DNA of 64,000 bases from Candidatus Propionivibrio dominans (GCA_016709335.1 JADJNC010000067.1:1-64000), one strand, 5' to 3'. Positions 43,528-53,828 are shown, numbered from the stretch's first letter. Notes: generated by a model not told the origin, from the sequence alone. Numbers and translations: made by a program.

Positions 43528-45270
43528 ATGAGCTTCACTCTGCACGGTCTCGCCGTCTCGAGCGGCATCGCCATTGGCCAGGCGCACCTGATCTCGCAGG
43601 CGACGCTTGAGGTCTCGCATCTGGTCATTGCGCAACGCATGGTGGAGAAGGAAGTCGCCCGTTTCGAAACGGCGCTGGCGCGGGTCCGCAACGAGTTCGG
43701 GGTGATCAGGAATGGACTGGGCAAGGCACCGACCGATATCGGCGCCTTCATTGACCTGCATCTGTTGATCCTGTCCGACCCGGAGTTATCCGAGGTACCA
43801 AAACACATCATTCGTGAGCGGCGTTGTAACGCTGAATGGGCGATCGTGCAGCAAATGGAACTTCTGGTCGCCCAGTTCGAGAAGATCGAAGACACTTATT
43901 TGCGCGAGCGCAGCTACGACGTGCGACAGGTCGTCGAACGCGTCGTCCGCGAACTGGTTGGTCGACCGGGCCATGCGACTGCCAAGGCCGCCAAGGGAGT
44001 CAAGGGAGAAAACCTGATTGTCGTTGCCCATGATCTTTCTCCGTCCGACGTCATGGCCTTCAAGGACCAGAATTTCGCCTCGTTTGTTACCGATGTAGGC
44101 GGTTCCACCTCGCACACCGCGATCCTGGCGCGCGGTATGGCTATTCCTGCCGTGCTCGGTCTGCACAACGCCCGTCAATTGATTCGCGACAAGGAAACGC
44201 TGATTGTTGACGGCACGCGCGGCGTGGTGATCGTCAACCCCGATGCGCGCATCCTTGAGGAATACGAGCTCAAGAAATGTCAGATCGAGATCGAGCGCTC
44301 GAAGCTCAAGCTGCTGAAAACCACGCGCTCGACAACACTCGACCGGGTCAAAATCGACCTGCTGGCCAATATCGAAGAGCCGAGCGACGTCACGGTGGCT
44401 CTGGAAAGCGGTGCCGAGGGAGTCGGTCTGTTCCGTACCGAGTTCATCTTTCTCGGTCGCGGCGACATGCCGAGCGAGGACGAGCAGTTCGAGGCTTATC
44501 GCAAGGTCGTCAAAGGCATGCAGGGACGACCGGTAACGATCCGAACCTTCGACCTCGGCAACGACAAGAACATTCATTCGGACGACGCGATCGGTGAGCG
44601 TAAGCGTGACAACCCGGCGCTCGGCCTGCGCTCGATTCGTCTCTCGCTGGCCGAGCCAAAGACGTTCCAGTCGCAGTTGCGCGCCATTCTGCGGGTCTCC
44701 AAGCTGGGCAAGGTCAAGATCCTAATCCCGATGCTGTCGCACGCGCATCAGATCGACCAGACACTGGCAGCGCTGGAACAGGCAAAATCCAGCCTGCGCG
44801 GGGAAAAGATTTCTTTCGACGAAAATATCGAAATTGGCGGGATGATCGAGGTTCCGGCGGCGGCACTGGCGGTCGGCATCTTCCTGCGCCGCATGAATTT
44901 TCTTTCGATCGGCACCAATGACCTGATCCAGTACACGCTGGCCATTGACCGTAGCGATGAGCAGGTTTCGTACCTCTACGATCCGCTGCACCCCGCCGTA
45001 CTGATGCTGCTGGCACACGTCATCAGCACCGCCGAAAAAGTCAATATTCCGGTTTCGATGTGCGGCGAACTGGCAGGCGACCCTAAGCTGACCCGCCTGC
45101 TGCTGGGCATGGGGTTGCGCCAGTTTTCGATGCATCCGGCGCAGATCCCCGCAGTCAAGCAGAAAGTGAAGCAGAGCGATATTTCAGAAGTCATTCCGAT
45201 CGTACGCCGCATACTGCGTCTCGAGGAGTCAGCGAAGATCCAGGAACAGATTGAACGGCTCAATGCCTGA
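43528..45270 (+). CDS. ptsI: PTS enzyme I (phosphoenolpyruvate-protein phosphotransferase)
   Basis: EI passes phosphate from PEP to HPr. The 580-aa protein has the phospho-His in GGSTSHTAILARGMAIPAV, then the PEP domain with GVGLFRTEFIFL, NDKNIHSDDAIGERKRDNPA and FLSIGTNDLIQYTLAIDRSD. CGELAGDPKLTRLLLGMG is the C-terminal signature. No GAF domain is present at the N-terminus, so it is EI rather than the EINtr form. Confidence 0.97.
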   Translation: MSFTLHGLAVSSGIAIGQAHLISQATLEVSHLVIAQRMVEKEVARFETALARVRNEFGVIRNGLGKAPTDIGAFIDLHLLILSDPELSEVPKHIIRERRCNAEWAIVQQMELLVAQFEKIEDTYLRERSYDVRQVVERVVRELVGRPGHATAKAAKGVKGENLIVVAHDLSPSDVMAFKDQNFASFVTDVGGSTSHTAILARGMAIPAVLGLHNARQLIRDKETLIVDGTRGVVIVNPDARILEEYELKKCQIEIERSKLKLLKTTRSTTLDRVKIDLLANIEEPSDVTVALESGAEGVGLFRTEFIFLGRGDMPSEDEQFEAYRKVVKGMQGRPVTIRTFDLGNDKNIHSDDAIGERKRDNPALGLRSIRLSLAEPKTFQSQLRAILRVSKLGKVKILIPMLSHAHQIDQTLAALEQAKSSLRGEKISFDENIEIGGMIEVPAAALAVGIFLRRMNFLSIGTNDLIQYTLAIDRSDEQVSYLYDPLHPAVLMLLAHVISTAEKVNIPVSMCGELAGDPKLTRLLLGMGLRQFSMHPAQIPAVKQKVKQSDISEVIPIVRRILRLEESAKIQEQIERLNA

Positions 45271-45370
45271 GTCCGGCGTACACGCCGCGAATGCTCACGC
45301 TGGGCATGGGGCCAGCCCGGTCCGTTTTTTCAGACCGATAGCTTAATTTTTATCTTCCGTATTGATAACG

Positions 45371-46498
45371 ATGTCACAAGAAAATTCAGTCGGAGTCGTT
45401 GTTCCACAACGCGTCCGTTTCAATGAGCCGATGCGGCTCAAGAGTGGCGCCTTGCTGCCCGGTTTCGATCTCGCCTTCGAAACCTACGGCACGCTCAACA
45501 GCGCACGCTCGAATGCCGTGCTGGTGTGTCACGCTCTTTCCGGTGGTCATCACGTTGCCGGTGTGTACGCCGGTGAGCCGAGGAACGTCGGCTGGTGGGA
45601 TAACCTGGTCGGACCGGGCAAGCCACTTGATACCAACAAGTTCTTTGTTGTCGCGGTCAACAATCTCGGGGGCTGCTACGGTTCGACCGGCCCGATATCA
45701 GTCAATCCGGAAACCGGCAAGCGCTACGGTGCCGATTTCCCGATGGTCACGGTCGAGGACTGGGTGGCGGCACACGCCCGGCTTGCCGACCACCTCGGTA
45801 TCGACACCTGGGCTGCCGTCATCGGCGGCAGCCTTGGCGGAATGCAGGCGCTCGAATGGTCGTTGCAGTTTCCGGAGCGCATCCGCCACGCCATGGTGAT
45901 TGCTTCGGCACCCAAGCTTTCGGCGCAGAACATCGCCTTCAACGCGGTGGCCCGGCAGGCCATCCTGTCCGATCCCGATTTTCATGGCGGCCATTACGCC
46001 GAACACGGTGTGGTGCCGCGCAACGGGCTGCGGCTGGCGCGCATGGTCGGACACATCACCTACCTGTCGGACAGCCAGATGGGCGAGAAATTCGGTCGCC
46101 AGTTGCACCACGGCGAACACCAGTTCAGCTATGACGTCGACTTCGAGATCGAATCCTACCTGCGTTATCAGGGCGACAAGTTCGCCAGCTTTTTCGACGC
46201 AAATACCTATCTGATTACGACCAAGGCGCTCGACTATTTCGATCCGGCCTACGCCTACCAGGGCGATCTTGCCGCCGCCCTGGCGCGTGCCACCGCCCGC
46301 TTCTTTGTCGCCAGCTTCTCGACCGACTGGCGCTTTGCACCGGCACGTTCACGCGAGATCGTTTTCGCCCTCCTGCACAACCGGCGCCATGTCGCCTACG
46401 CCGAGATCGATTGCGACGCAGGGCACGACTCCTTTCTGCTGGACGACGCCCACTATCACGCCGTGCTGCGCGCCTATCTGGAGAACATATCGACATGA
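45371..46498 (+). CDS. metX: Homoserine O-acyltransferase MetX
   Basis: MetX acylates homoserine for methionine synthesis, with acetyl or succinyl donors depending on residues that cannot be settled here. The 375-aa protein has [17 protein letters not shown], the nucleophile [14 protein letters not shown], and the late [15 protein letters not shown] with the His. metW overlaps by four bases, the usual proteobacterial pair. Confidence 0.95.
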   Translation: MSQENSVGVVVPQRVRFNEPMRLKSGALLPGFDLAFETYGTLNSARSNAVLVCHALSGGHHVAGVYAGEPRNVGWWDNLVGPGKPLDTNKFFVVAVNNLGGCYGSTGPISVNPETGKRYGADFPMVTVEDWVAAHARLADHLGIDTWAAVIGGSLGGMQALEWSLQFPERIRHAMVIASAPKLSAQNIAFNAVARQAILSDPDFHGGHYAEHGVVPRNGLRLARMVGHITYLSDSQMGEKFGRQLHHGEHQFSYDVDFEIESYLRYQGDKFASFFDANTYLITTKALDYFDPAYAYQGDLAAALARATARFFVASFSTDWRFAPARSREIVFALLHNRRHVAYAEIDCDAGHDSFLLDDAHYHAVLRAYLENIST

Positions 46499-47127
46499 GC
46501 AATGGGAATCCGCACAATCCGCTTACGGCCAAGGAGCGCGAGCGTTTCGACTTTGCCGTCATCGCCAACTGGATTCCGCCGGGTGAGCGCGTACTCGACC
46601 TCGGCTGTGGCGACGGCAAGCTGCTGCGTTATCTGCGCGAAACCAAGGGAGTCATCGGTTACGGAGTCGAGATCGATCACGGCAGCGTACTCGGCTGCAT
46701 CAGCAACGATGTCGATGTGATCCAGATCGACATCGAGGGCGGCCTCTCGGGCTTTGAGGACCAGTCGTTCAATCACGTGATCATTTCCCAGGCGCTGCAG
46801 GCGATGCACGCCACCGAACGCATCCTCGGCGAAATGCTGCGCGTTGCCGAAGAGGCCGTCGTGAGTTTCCCCAATTTTGCCTATCGCGCCAACCGGGCGG
46901 CCATTGCCGAAGGCCACATGCCGGTTTCCGAAGATCTGCCTTACGCCTGGTATGAAACGCCGAACGTACGTTTTTTCACCCTCGCCGATTTTGAGGCACT
47001 GTGCGGCAAGCTGGACATCGAGATCCGCGAGCGGCTGGCATTTGACGAAGCCGGGCAGTTGGTGACCCAGGATCCCAATCTGAACGGCAGTCTGGCCTTC
47101 TACCGCCTCGGCCACCGGCGCGGATGA
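46495..47127 (+). CDS. metW: MetW methionine biosynthesis protein
   Basis: MetW is a methyltransferase-fold partner needed for MetX in many bacteria. The 210-aa protein has [16 protein letters not shown] (SAM site) and [15 protein letters not shown], then [15 protein letters not shown]. Its start shares ATGA (46495-46498) with the stop of metX and its stop shares ATGA (47124-47127) with the next start, so translation is coupled. Confidence 0.95.
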   Translation: MSNGNPHNPLTAKERERFDFAVIANWIPPGERVLDLGCGDGKLLRYLRETKGVIGYGVEIDHGSVLGCISNDVDVIQIDIEGGLSGFEDQSFNHVIISQALQAMHATERILGEMLRVAEEAVVSFPNFAYRANRAAIAEGHMPVSEDLPYAWYETPNVRFFTLADFEALCGKLDIEIRERLAFDEAGQLVTQDPNLNGSLAFYRLGHRRG

Positions 47128-48407
47128 GCCGGGCCTTACCGGAGTCCTTGCGCGTCCTGCTGACGCGCAAGATGTTGATCTGCGTGTTTACCGGATTCAG
47201 CTCGGGGCTGCCGCTTTACCTGCTGCTCAACCTGCTGCCCGCCTGGTTGCGCAGCGAGGGGGTCAACCTCAAGACCATAGGCTTCTTTGCGCTGATCCAG
47301 TTTCCCTACACCTGGAAATTTCTCTGGTCGCCCTTTCTCGATCGTTATGCCCTGCCCCTGCTCGGTCGACGGCGGAGCTGGTCGCTGCTCATGCAGATTG
47401 GCCTGCTGCTGTGCATTGGCCTGCTCGGGGGGCTTTCGCCGAGCACCGACATCGTTCCGGTGCTATGGCTCGCGGCGCTGCTCGCCCTTTTCTCGGCCAC
47501 CCAGGACATCGCTCTCGACGCCTACCGGCGCGAGTTGCTGAACGATGTCGAACTGGGTCTGGGCAACGCCGTGCATGTCAATGCCTATCGGTTAGCCGGT
47601 CTGGTGCCGGGTTCGCTGTCGCTGATTCTTGCCGACCTGCTGCCGTGGTCGCAGGTGTTCTGGATCACCGCCGCCTTCATGCTGCCCGGCATGCTCATGA
47701 TCCTGCTGGTCAGCGAACCTGTGGCGGCGCATGCCGCGCCGAAGACCCTCCGCCAGGCGGTGGTCGAGCCTTTCCACGAATTCATGGGGCGCAACGGTGT
47801 GCGTGGTGCGCTGCTGGTGCTGGCCTTCATTTTCCTCTATAAGCTGGGCGACTCGCTGTGCACCGCGCTGGCGACACCCTTTTATCTCGACATGGGTTTC
47901 ACGAAAACCGACATCGGCCTGATCGCCAAACACGCCGGTCTGTGGCCGGCAGTTATCGGCGGTCTGCTCGGTGGCCTGTGGATGGTGCGTCTGGGAATCA
48001 ATCGCGCACTGTGGCTGTTCGGCGTCGTGCAACTCGTGTCCATTCTCGGCTTCGCCTGGCTGGCCTGGCTCGGGCCGCAGACGGCGATCGGCATCGACCA
48101 GCGCCTGGCGCTGGCTGCCGTCATCGGCGTAGAGGCGCTCGGCGTCGGTCTGGGCACCGCCGCTTTTGTCGCCTTCATTGCCCGCTCGACGCACCCGGCC
48201 TACACGGCAACGCAGTTTGCCCTGTTCACCAGCCTGGCCGCCGTTCCGCGCACCTTCATCAATGCCTCGGCCGGCTGGCTGGTGGAAGGTCTGGGCTGGT
48301 TCAATTTCTTCCTGCTGTGCACCGCGCTGGCGGTACCCGGCATGCTCCTCCTTTCGCGCGTGGCGCCATGGAACGCAGCGCCAGAAAAAGGAGCGGAAAG
48401 TGCATGA
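47124..48407 (+). CDS. ampG: AmpG-type MFS muropeptide permease
   Basis: AmpG imports anhydromuropeptides for cell-wall recycling. The 427-aa protein is a 12-helix MFS member with GFSSGLPLYLLLNLLPAWLR, FFALIQFPYTWKFLWSPFLD and LFSATQDIALDAYRRELL, all typical of AmpG. It is shorter than E. coli AmpG (491 aa), which has two extra helices. It overlaps metW and the downstream glycosylase gene. Confidence 0.92.
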   Translation: MSRALPESLRVLLTRKMLICVFTGFSSGLPLYLLLNLLPAWLRSEGVNLKTIGFFALIQFPYTWKFLWSPFLDRYALPLLGRRRSWSLLMQIGLLLCIGLLGGLSPSTDIVPVLWLAALLALFSATQDIALDAYRRELLNDVELGLGNAVHVNAYRLAGLVPGSLSLILADLLPWSQVFWITAAFMLPGMLMILLVSEPVAAHAAPKTLRQAVVEPFHEFMGRNGVRGALLVLAFIFLYKLGDSLCTALATPFYLDMGFTKTDIGLIAKHAGLWPAVIGGLLGGLWMVRLGINRALWLFGVVQLVSILGFAWLAWLGPQTAIGIDQRLALAAVIGVEALGVGLGTAAFVAFIARSTHPAYTATQFALFTSLAAVPRTFINASAGWLVEGLGWFNFFLLCTALAVPGMLLLSRVAPWNAAPEKGAESA

Positions 48408-49131
48408 GATAAACTCGGCGATTGCCGACGCACTGGTCGACGCCGCCCGCGAATTGTCGGCAAGGGTCGAAAGACTGGATTTCGCGGCACCGGTTTCACA
48501 CCGCTACAACCCGCTGGACTACGCCTGGGCGCCGCACGAGCTGTATTTGCGCCGCTACGGAGCCAACCGCAAGAAAGTGGTATTCATCGGCATGAATCCC
48601 GGCCCCTTCGGCATGGTGCAATGCGGCGTTCCCTTCGGCGAGATCGCCGCCGTGCGCGACTGGATGGGAATCGAGGCAAACGTAGAAAAACCGGCACGAG
48701 AGAACCCCAAACGGCCGATCGAGGGCTTCGCCTGTACCCGTTCCGAAGTCAGCGGCCGGCGCTTGTGGGCTTTGTTTCAGCAGCGCTTCGGTACGGTCGA
48801 GGCCTTTTTTGCCGAGCATTTTGTCGCCAACTATTGCCCGCTGGCCTTCTTCGAACACAGCCGGAATCTGACCCCGGACAAACTGCCCGTCGTCGAGGCC
48901 GCCCCGCTCTATGCCGCCTGCGATGATCATCTCAGGCAACTCGTGGCGATACTCAAGCCACAGTGGGTGATCGGAATCGGCGGCTTTGCCGAAGCGCGTG
49001 CCGCGCTGGCTCTGAGCGGGATGAGCATAAGCCTCGGGAAAGTCCTGCATCCCAGCCCGGCGAGTCCGGCGGCCAACCGCGGCTGGGCCGAAGCGGCTAC
49101 CCGGCAATTGACGGCGCTCGGAATCTGGTGA
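48400..49131 (+). CDS. SMUG1-like uracil-DNA glycosylase
   Basis: The 243-aa protein has GMNPGPFGMVQCGVPFGE at residues 64-81 (uracil-binding loop) and VLHPSPASPAANRGW near the C-terminus (His motif). These are the SMUG1 single-strand selective monofunctional glycosylase features. It removes uracil and oxidised pyrimidines from DNA. GTG at 48400, overlapping the ampG stop, has aaggag upstream. Confidence 0.92.
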   Translation: MHEINSAIADALVDAARELSARVERLDFAAPVSHRYNPLDYAWAPHELYLRRYGANRKKVVFIGMNPGPFGMVQCGVPFGEIAAVRDWMGIEANVEKPARENPKRPIEGFACTRSEVSGRRLWALFQQRFGTVEAFFAEHFVANYCPLAFFEHSRNLTPDKLPVVEAAPLYAACDDHLRQLVAILKPQWVIGIGGFAEARAALALSGMSISLGKVLHPSPASPAANRGWAEAATRQLTALGIW

Positions 49132-49266
49132 ATTGTTCAGGCTGAGAACCGCTGTCGAGTACCCGCTTATGCTTGTGCGTTGCACAATGTTGGCGGGATA
49201 ATCATCAAGCTGTCTCAGTTCGGGCAAGTACGGGAATCGGACGTTTCATTAATTTGGATAATGTAC

Positions 49267-49683
49267 ATGGTTAATAAGGTTGCCATTCTGAGATTTCTGA
49301 TAATTGCGCTTCTCTCGGTGGTTTCAGTTACCTCGTACGCTTACGATCACACCCCGAAAAATTGTTGTAATTACCTCGCTAGGCCTAGCGGCATCAAGAT
49401 TCAACCTTTTCTAGAATCCTGCTTTGCAACGGGGGAGACCGCTAGAGGAGCAATTCCCTATTTCGACTGTCAGTCATACGTTCTAGGTGTAATTGATGCC
49501 TCCAGAAACGTAAAATCTTCTGCCTCAAAATCTAGGGGGTTGTGCCTACCTTCCGAAATTACGACCAAGGATGTGATCGATTTGATTTGGGACAAGTACC
49601 CAAACTGGGATGTCCCAGCGCACAGAAAGGCGTCAGCCGTTATTCTTGAGGTACTTGGGGAAAAATACCCATGCAAGAAATAG
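49267..49683 (+). CDS. Rap1a/Tai-like immunity-family protein
   Basis: A signal peptide (ILRFLIIALLSVVSVTSYA) precedes a mature domain with FLESCFATG, DCQSYVLGVIDASRN, GLCLPSEITTKDVIDLIWDK and AVILEVLGEKYPCKK. The Cys and P-C spacing fits the Rap1a/Tai4 fold, whose members protect against type VI amidase effectors. No effector or T6SS gene is nearby, so it is an orphan or a domesticated relative. The DNA is clearly AT-richer than its neighbours, a sign of transfer. Confidence 0.72.
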   Translation: MVNKVAILRFLIIALLSVVSVTSYAYDHTPKNCCNYLARPSGIKIQPFLESCFATGETARGAIPYFDCQSYVLGVIDASRNVKSSASKSRGLCLPSEITTKDVIDLIWDKYPNWDVPAHRKASAVILEVLGEKYPCKK

Positions 49684-49805
49684 CCCGGCGATTCCAACTT
49701 ACGGTGCCAAGAAATTTAAAGGGGCAAAAGAGGGGCAAAAGGGATGCATTGTATATCGCAAAATAAAGAATTCTAAGTGGACCACTTTGGTCGTTCTTTG
49801 GTACG

Positions 49806-50444
49806 TTAGGCCGCACTGTCATGCCTCCGCTTAAGACTCTGAACATGCTCGACGTCCGTCTTGCCGCTGATGGCGAGACGCGCATTCTCGAGCCGTCCCA
49901 CGCAGAACTGAACTCGATTGAGCGACATGACTTCGACGGTCTGTTCGCGAAGGTAATCGATGAGCCCGTAGAGGCTGAACACTCCCTGTGGAACCTCGGT
50001 TTTGAACTCTGCTTCGCCGGTAAAGACGACTACCGATTTGATAGCGTTGTGCGGCAAGAAATTAAGAAGTTCTTGCACCGCACGAACGTGCCGAAAGTTT
50101 TGCAGGATTGGGTTCTGGAACTTGAACTTCACCTTGAATAGGACTTGAGTCCAGTTGGCCTGCTTCTCATTGGCGAAGATCCAGCCCTTGTGGTGCTTTG
50201 TTTCGATGACGAATACACCGAACCTCGAAACGAGGATGTGGTCAATTTGAGTTGTGCCGTCCTTCAGTTGAAGCATGACGTGATTCATCAGGTGATAGTC
50301 GGGAGGACCGAAGTTTGTCCGCGCGACGCGAGACAGCAGCGCTTCGCCACGATTTTGGATAGGGTTCTGGAATGCGGAGGCACGGTAGCGGCCAAGTGCG
50401 AAGCCGACGGCAAGTGCAAGGAGGATGTAGATCAGGGTAGTCAC
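49806..50444 (-). CDS. NERD-domain membrane-anchored protein
   Basis: One membrane helix at the N-terminus (TLIYILLALAVGFALGRY) is followed by a NERD domain (NRGEALLSRV, DHILVSRFGVFVIETKHHKGW, SVVVFTGEAEFKTE). NERD is a nuclease-related fold; whether this one cuts nucleic acid is not known. The rest is a helical tail. It is in the same AT-richer island as the Rap1a-like gene. Confidence 0.87.
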   Translation of the reverse strand: MTTLIYILLALAVGFALGRYRASAFQNPIQNRGEALLSRVARTNFGPPDYHLMNHVMLQLKDGTTQIDHILVSRFGVFVIETKHHKGWIFANEKQANWTQVLFKVKFKFQNPILQNFRHVRAVQELLNFLPHNAIKSVVVFTGEAEFKTEVPQGVFSLYGLIDYLREQTVEVMSLNRVQFCVGRLENARLAISGKTDVEHVQSLKRRHDSAA

Positions 50445-50536
50445 GCTTCTCGTGCGACCTAAAGTTCAAATTGAGGGGCGCGCCGCTTTTGGCGTGACCC
50501 TCTCGAATGCCGATTTAGGGGTTTCCATTGCGGCTA

Positions 50537-50749
50537 TTACTTCGACGGTATGCATGTACCCCTGGTCATTTGAGAACTCAACATGCCCAACGTCTCTTTT
50601 TCTGCACCGTTTTTTTTGGTTAGGTTATAAATGTCGGCCCATTCCTTTCTCATTTGGGTTTCAGCAGACAAACATTCAGAAAGGGTGTTAAACACCAAAT
50701 CGGTTTTCAGCGGAGAGTTCATCACAATGACAACTAATAGCCACTTCAT
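50537..50749 (-). CDS. Small protein of unknown function
   Basis: The 70-aa frame begins MKWLLVVIVMNSPLKTD, which is hydrophobic, and ends GTCIPSK. A good ribosome site (agggag, seven bases before the ATG) makes a real gene likely. The pattern CLSAETQ and the two cysteines are the only visible features. It may be an exported or membrane peptide; I do not recognise it. Confidence 0.55.
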   Translation of the reverse strand: MKWLLVVIVMNSPLKTDLVFNTLSECLSAETQMRKEWADIYNLTKKNGAEKETLGMLSSQMTRGTCIPSK

Positions 50750-50895
50750 TTTTAACTCCCTGTAGTTGTTCGGTGACGGCTGACGTAAAGTCTGCCGCCT
50801 ATTGATGGGATGCTTTCCGTCATGGCGCAAAACACCCCGTCAAATAGGACGTATAAAACAACAATGCTTCGAATTGATCTGAATTCAGTCGTAGG

Positions 50896-52186
50896 CTTAG
50901 TAGGCACTTTCATAAATACGGACACGTAATAACTTGATAATTGCGGCCTCGTATGGCATCTTGATGAATTCCTTCATCGAGGGGGTGCAGATGCCAAGAA
51001 AGAGCCCGTTCCATATCGAGTTGTCACCCGACGAGTCCACCGAGCTGATTCGTCGTGCGACAAAATATACGTTGCCGTATTTCGAGGTTGTTCGAGCCAA
51101 GATGATCCTGATGGCAGCCGACGGTATGGACAACGACCAGATCGCCGTGCGCTTGGACACGCGACGCGAGGTGGTCAGCCAGTGGCGCCAGCGCTTCTTC
51201 GAGGAGCGAATGGCGGGCCTTGAGGAGAGAATGCGCCCGGGACGCCCTCGGGTCTTTCCCCCCAGAGCTCACGGTTGAGATCAAGGCGCTCGCGTGTGAG
51301 TTGCCAGCCACTTTGGGCTTGCCCTTGTCGCGGCTCAGCGTAGCGGATGTGGCGCAACATGCACAGCGCTCGGGCCTGGTGGCGCGCATCAGCGAAAGCA
51401 CGGTCTGGCGTTGGCTGCATGAGGATGCCATCCGCCCCTGGCAACACCGCTGCTGGATCTTTCCGCGAGATCCGCACTTCCAGGCCAAGGCCGGGCGCAT
51501 CCTGGACCTGTACGAGCGGCGCTGGCAAGGACAATCGCTGCGCGAGGACGAGTTCGTCATCTCGACCGACGAAAAGACCAGCATCCAGGCGCGGCTGCGT
51601 ATTCATCCCAGTTTGCCTACCCGACCCAACGAGACGATGCGCGTGGAGCACGAGTACGCGCGTGGTGGTGCCTGGGCGTACTTGGCCGCGTTGGACGTGC
51701 ATCGCGCCAAGGTATTCGGCCGCTGCGAAGCAACCACCGGCATCGCGCCTTTCGAGCGCCTGGTCGATCAGGCCATGAGCCAACCACCCTACGACACGGC
51801 ACGCCGTGTGTTCTGGGTCATGGACAACGGCTCATCGCATCGTGGAGAGGCGTCGGTGCGGCGCCTCACGAAAGCCCATCCAAGAGTGGTTCCGGTCCAC
51901 GGCCCGGTCCACGCGAGTTGGCTCAATCAGATCGAAATCTACTTCTCGATCGTGCAACGCAAGGCGCTGACCCCGAACGACTTCCCTTGCTTGGAGGCCG
52001 TCGCCGAGCGACTGGCCAACTTCGAGCGCTACTTCGAGCACATCGCACATCCATTCGAGTGGAAGTTCACGCGTGCCGATCTTAACGCCTTGATCGCACG
52101 CATGCGCAATCGTTGGGCGCAGAACCAGAACCTCAAGATGGCGGCCTGAAAAATACGTGTGTGAATTTCTGAAACGGACTACTTAG
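50896..52186 (+). mobile_element. IS630-type insertion sequence
   Basis: The left end (cttagtaggcactttcataa from 50896) and the right end read in reverse (ctaagtagtccgtttcagaa) match over about 26 of 35 positions as terminal inverted repeats. TA dinucleotides lie at both edges, as expected for IS630 targets, but the exact TA duplication could not be fixed to the base. The single transposase gene occupies almost all of the interior. Confidence 0.8.
50991..52149 (+). CDS. IS630-family transposase, needs one frameshift
   Basis: Frame one starts at the ATG at 50991 (after gagggggtg) and encodes the HTH region (TRREVVSQWRQRFFEERM) up to RPGRPRVFPP. Frame two continues as ELTVEIKALACELPATLGLP and carries the catalytic core: ISTDEKTSIQARL (DDE first Asp), WVMDNGSSHRG (second) and HASWLNQIEIYF (Glu). 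The shift lies in CCCCCC at 51257-51262, where one C too many, or a programmed +1 shift, separates them. All three DDE residues are present. Confidence 0.85.
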
Positions 52187-52265
52187 TCAAAAAAGTGGCG
52201 CCTGAGGTGGTCTTCGATTCCCTTGCATCTCGAGTTGCTGAGAGCTCCTCGGTTTCTGAAGAGAA

Positions 52266-52553
52266 ATGCCGAAACAGACCAAGGTTCTGCACAGTCCATG
52301 GGATGAACGCAACTGTATCGTTTGTCATGAAGGCTGTCCACCGCAACAGCGCATCCAGATGGCCTTCCAGCCAAGTGACCGGCCAGAAGTACCAAAGGCT
52401 TCAAATTGTTTTTTTGAGATATACAATGCGCTGCTGACCCATTTGATTCTTCTTCGGCGCCTGACGGGCATGGATTTGGCGCCACCTTGCATTGAAATGC
52501 TGCTGGCCTGCAAGTTTGACTCATGCAGAGAGCGGCCTATGAAGCTGTATTAA
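52266..52553 (+). CDS. Possible small protein, unrecognised
   Basis: The 95-aa frame (MPKQTKVLHSPWDERNCIVC onward) has a protein-like composition, a CIVCHEGC cluster and hydrophobic LLTHLILLRRLTG. The upstream gaagagaa is a weak ribosome site. It lies just right of the IS and could be real or the remains of a gene. Confidence 0.35.
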   Translation: MPKQTKVLHSPWDERNCIVCHEGCPPQQRIQMAFQPSDRPEVPKASNCFFEIYNALLTHLILLRRLTGMDLAPPCIEMLLACKFDSCRERPMKLY

Positions 52554-52599
52554 CGATGTGGTAATAAAAAAGCGGATTGCCCGCGTTTCGAATGCCGCC

Positions 52600-53805
52600 T
52601 CATTCCGCCCGCAGCGCTTCAACCGGATCGAGACGTGCCGCCCGCCTGGCGGGCAGGACGCCGGCCAGCAGACCGATGACGATGGCGATGGCTTCGGCAT
52701 ACAGCACGAAGCTGATCGGTGTCTTGACCGGCAGCGCTGGCACCAGCAGATGAATCAGTTGCGCCAGCCCGAAGCCGAGCACCAGGCCAACGAAGCCGCC
52801 GAGTGCGGATAGAGCTACCGCTTCGCCGAGGAACAGGCCGAGGATGGTCTTGCGCGGCGCGCCGAGCGCGACCAGCAAGCCGATCTCGCCGGTGCGCTCG
52901 GTGACGGCGATGGTCATGATGGTGACGATGCCGACGCCGCCGACCAGCAGAGAGATGCTGCCGAGCGCGCCGACCGCCAGGGTGAGGACATCGAGGATAT
53001 TGGACAGCGTGCGCAGCATGTCTTCCTGCGTGGTGATGGTGAAATCCTCGCGACCATGGCGTGCCTTGAGCGTGGCGATGATCGCCTCGCTGATGCGGGC
53101 CGCCGGAATGCCCTCCTCGTACGACAGATCGATCTTCATCATGCCGTCGCGGTTGTAGAGTTCGAGCGCGCGCGCCGTCGGGATGTAGGCCGAGTCGTCG
53201 AGGTCGATGCCAAGGAATTGACCCTTGGCTTCGAGTACGCCGATCACGCGGAATTGCAGGTTGCCTATCGTCAGGCGCGCACCGAGGGCGTTTTCCGCGC
53301 CGAACAGTTCGCTCTTGAGCTTGGCGCCGAGTACCACGAAGGCGCGCGCGCTTTCCGATTCCTCCGGCGGCAGAAACTGCCCGCTGCTGACCTTGACGTT
53401 GTACACCTTGCGCATTTCAGGGGTCACGCCATTGATCGTCGTACGGCGCAGCCGGCCGTTGCCCTTGACTTCGCTATTGCCCCACACCATCGCCGACATG
53501 CCGGTGATGTGCGGCAGGCGTTGCAGCGCGCGCGCGTCGTCGAGCGTCAGCGGGCGAACCGAGGTCGGGATGCCGGTCGGTGCCGGGCCCGAGGTCTTGA
53601 CCTTGCCCGGTGCGATGCTGACCAGATTGGTACCGAACTGCGTGAATTCGGTCAGCACAAAGCGGTGGATGCCCTCGCCAATCGAGGTCAGCAGGATCAC
53701 GGCGGCAATGCCGACGGCGATGCCGAGCAGCGTCAAAAAGCTGCGCAAGCGGTGCGCGGTGATCGCGCGCAGTGCCAGTTGGAGGGAGTCGGCAGGGCGG
53801 ATCAT
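52600..53805 (-). CDS. MacB-type ABC permease, second of two
   Basis: The 401-aa protein has the FtsX/MacB architecture: one N-terminal helix (RSFLTLLGIAVGIAAVILL), a large periplasmic domain, then three C-terminal helices (LGSISLLVGGVGIVTIMTIA, LGLFLGEAVALSALGGFVGL, and the last helix). It lacks an ATPase domain; the ATPase is separate upstream. The start at 53805 gives the canonical N-terminus; the frame to 53898 crosses a repeat. Confidence 0.9.
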   Translation of the reverse strand: MIRPADSLQLALRAITAHRLRSFLTLLGIAVGIAAVILLTSIGEGIHRFVLTEFTQFGTNLVSIAPGKVKTSGPAPTGIPTSVRPLTLDDARALQRLPHITGMSAMVWGNSEVKGNGRLRRTTINGVTPEMRKVYNVKVSSGQFLPPEESESARAFVVLGAKLKSELFGAENALGARLTIGNLQFRVIGVLEAKGQFLGIDLDDSAYIPTARALELYNRDGMMKIDLSYEEGIPAARISEAIIATLKARHGREDFTITTQEDMLRTLSNILDVLTLAVGALGSISLLVGGVGIVTIMTIAVTERTGEIGLLVALGAPRKTILGLFLGEAVALSALGGFVGLVLGFGLAQLIHLLVPALPVKTPISFVLYAEAIAIVIGLLAGVLPARRAARLDPVEALRAE

Positions 53806-53828
53806 GATTGATGGAAAGATGAAAGATC

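Noticed and set aside
45296..45332. Terminator after ptsI (gctgg...ccagc, then tttttt)
   Set aside because: The stem is only five pairs and is separated from the T run by eight bases, so I did not call it.
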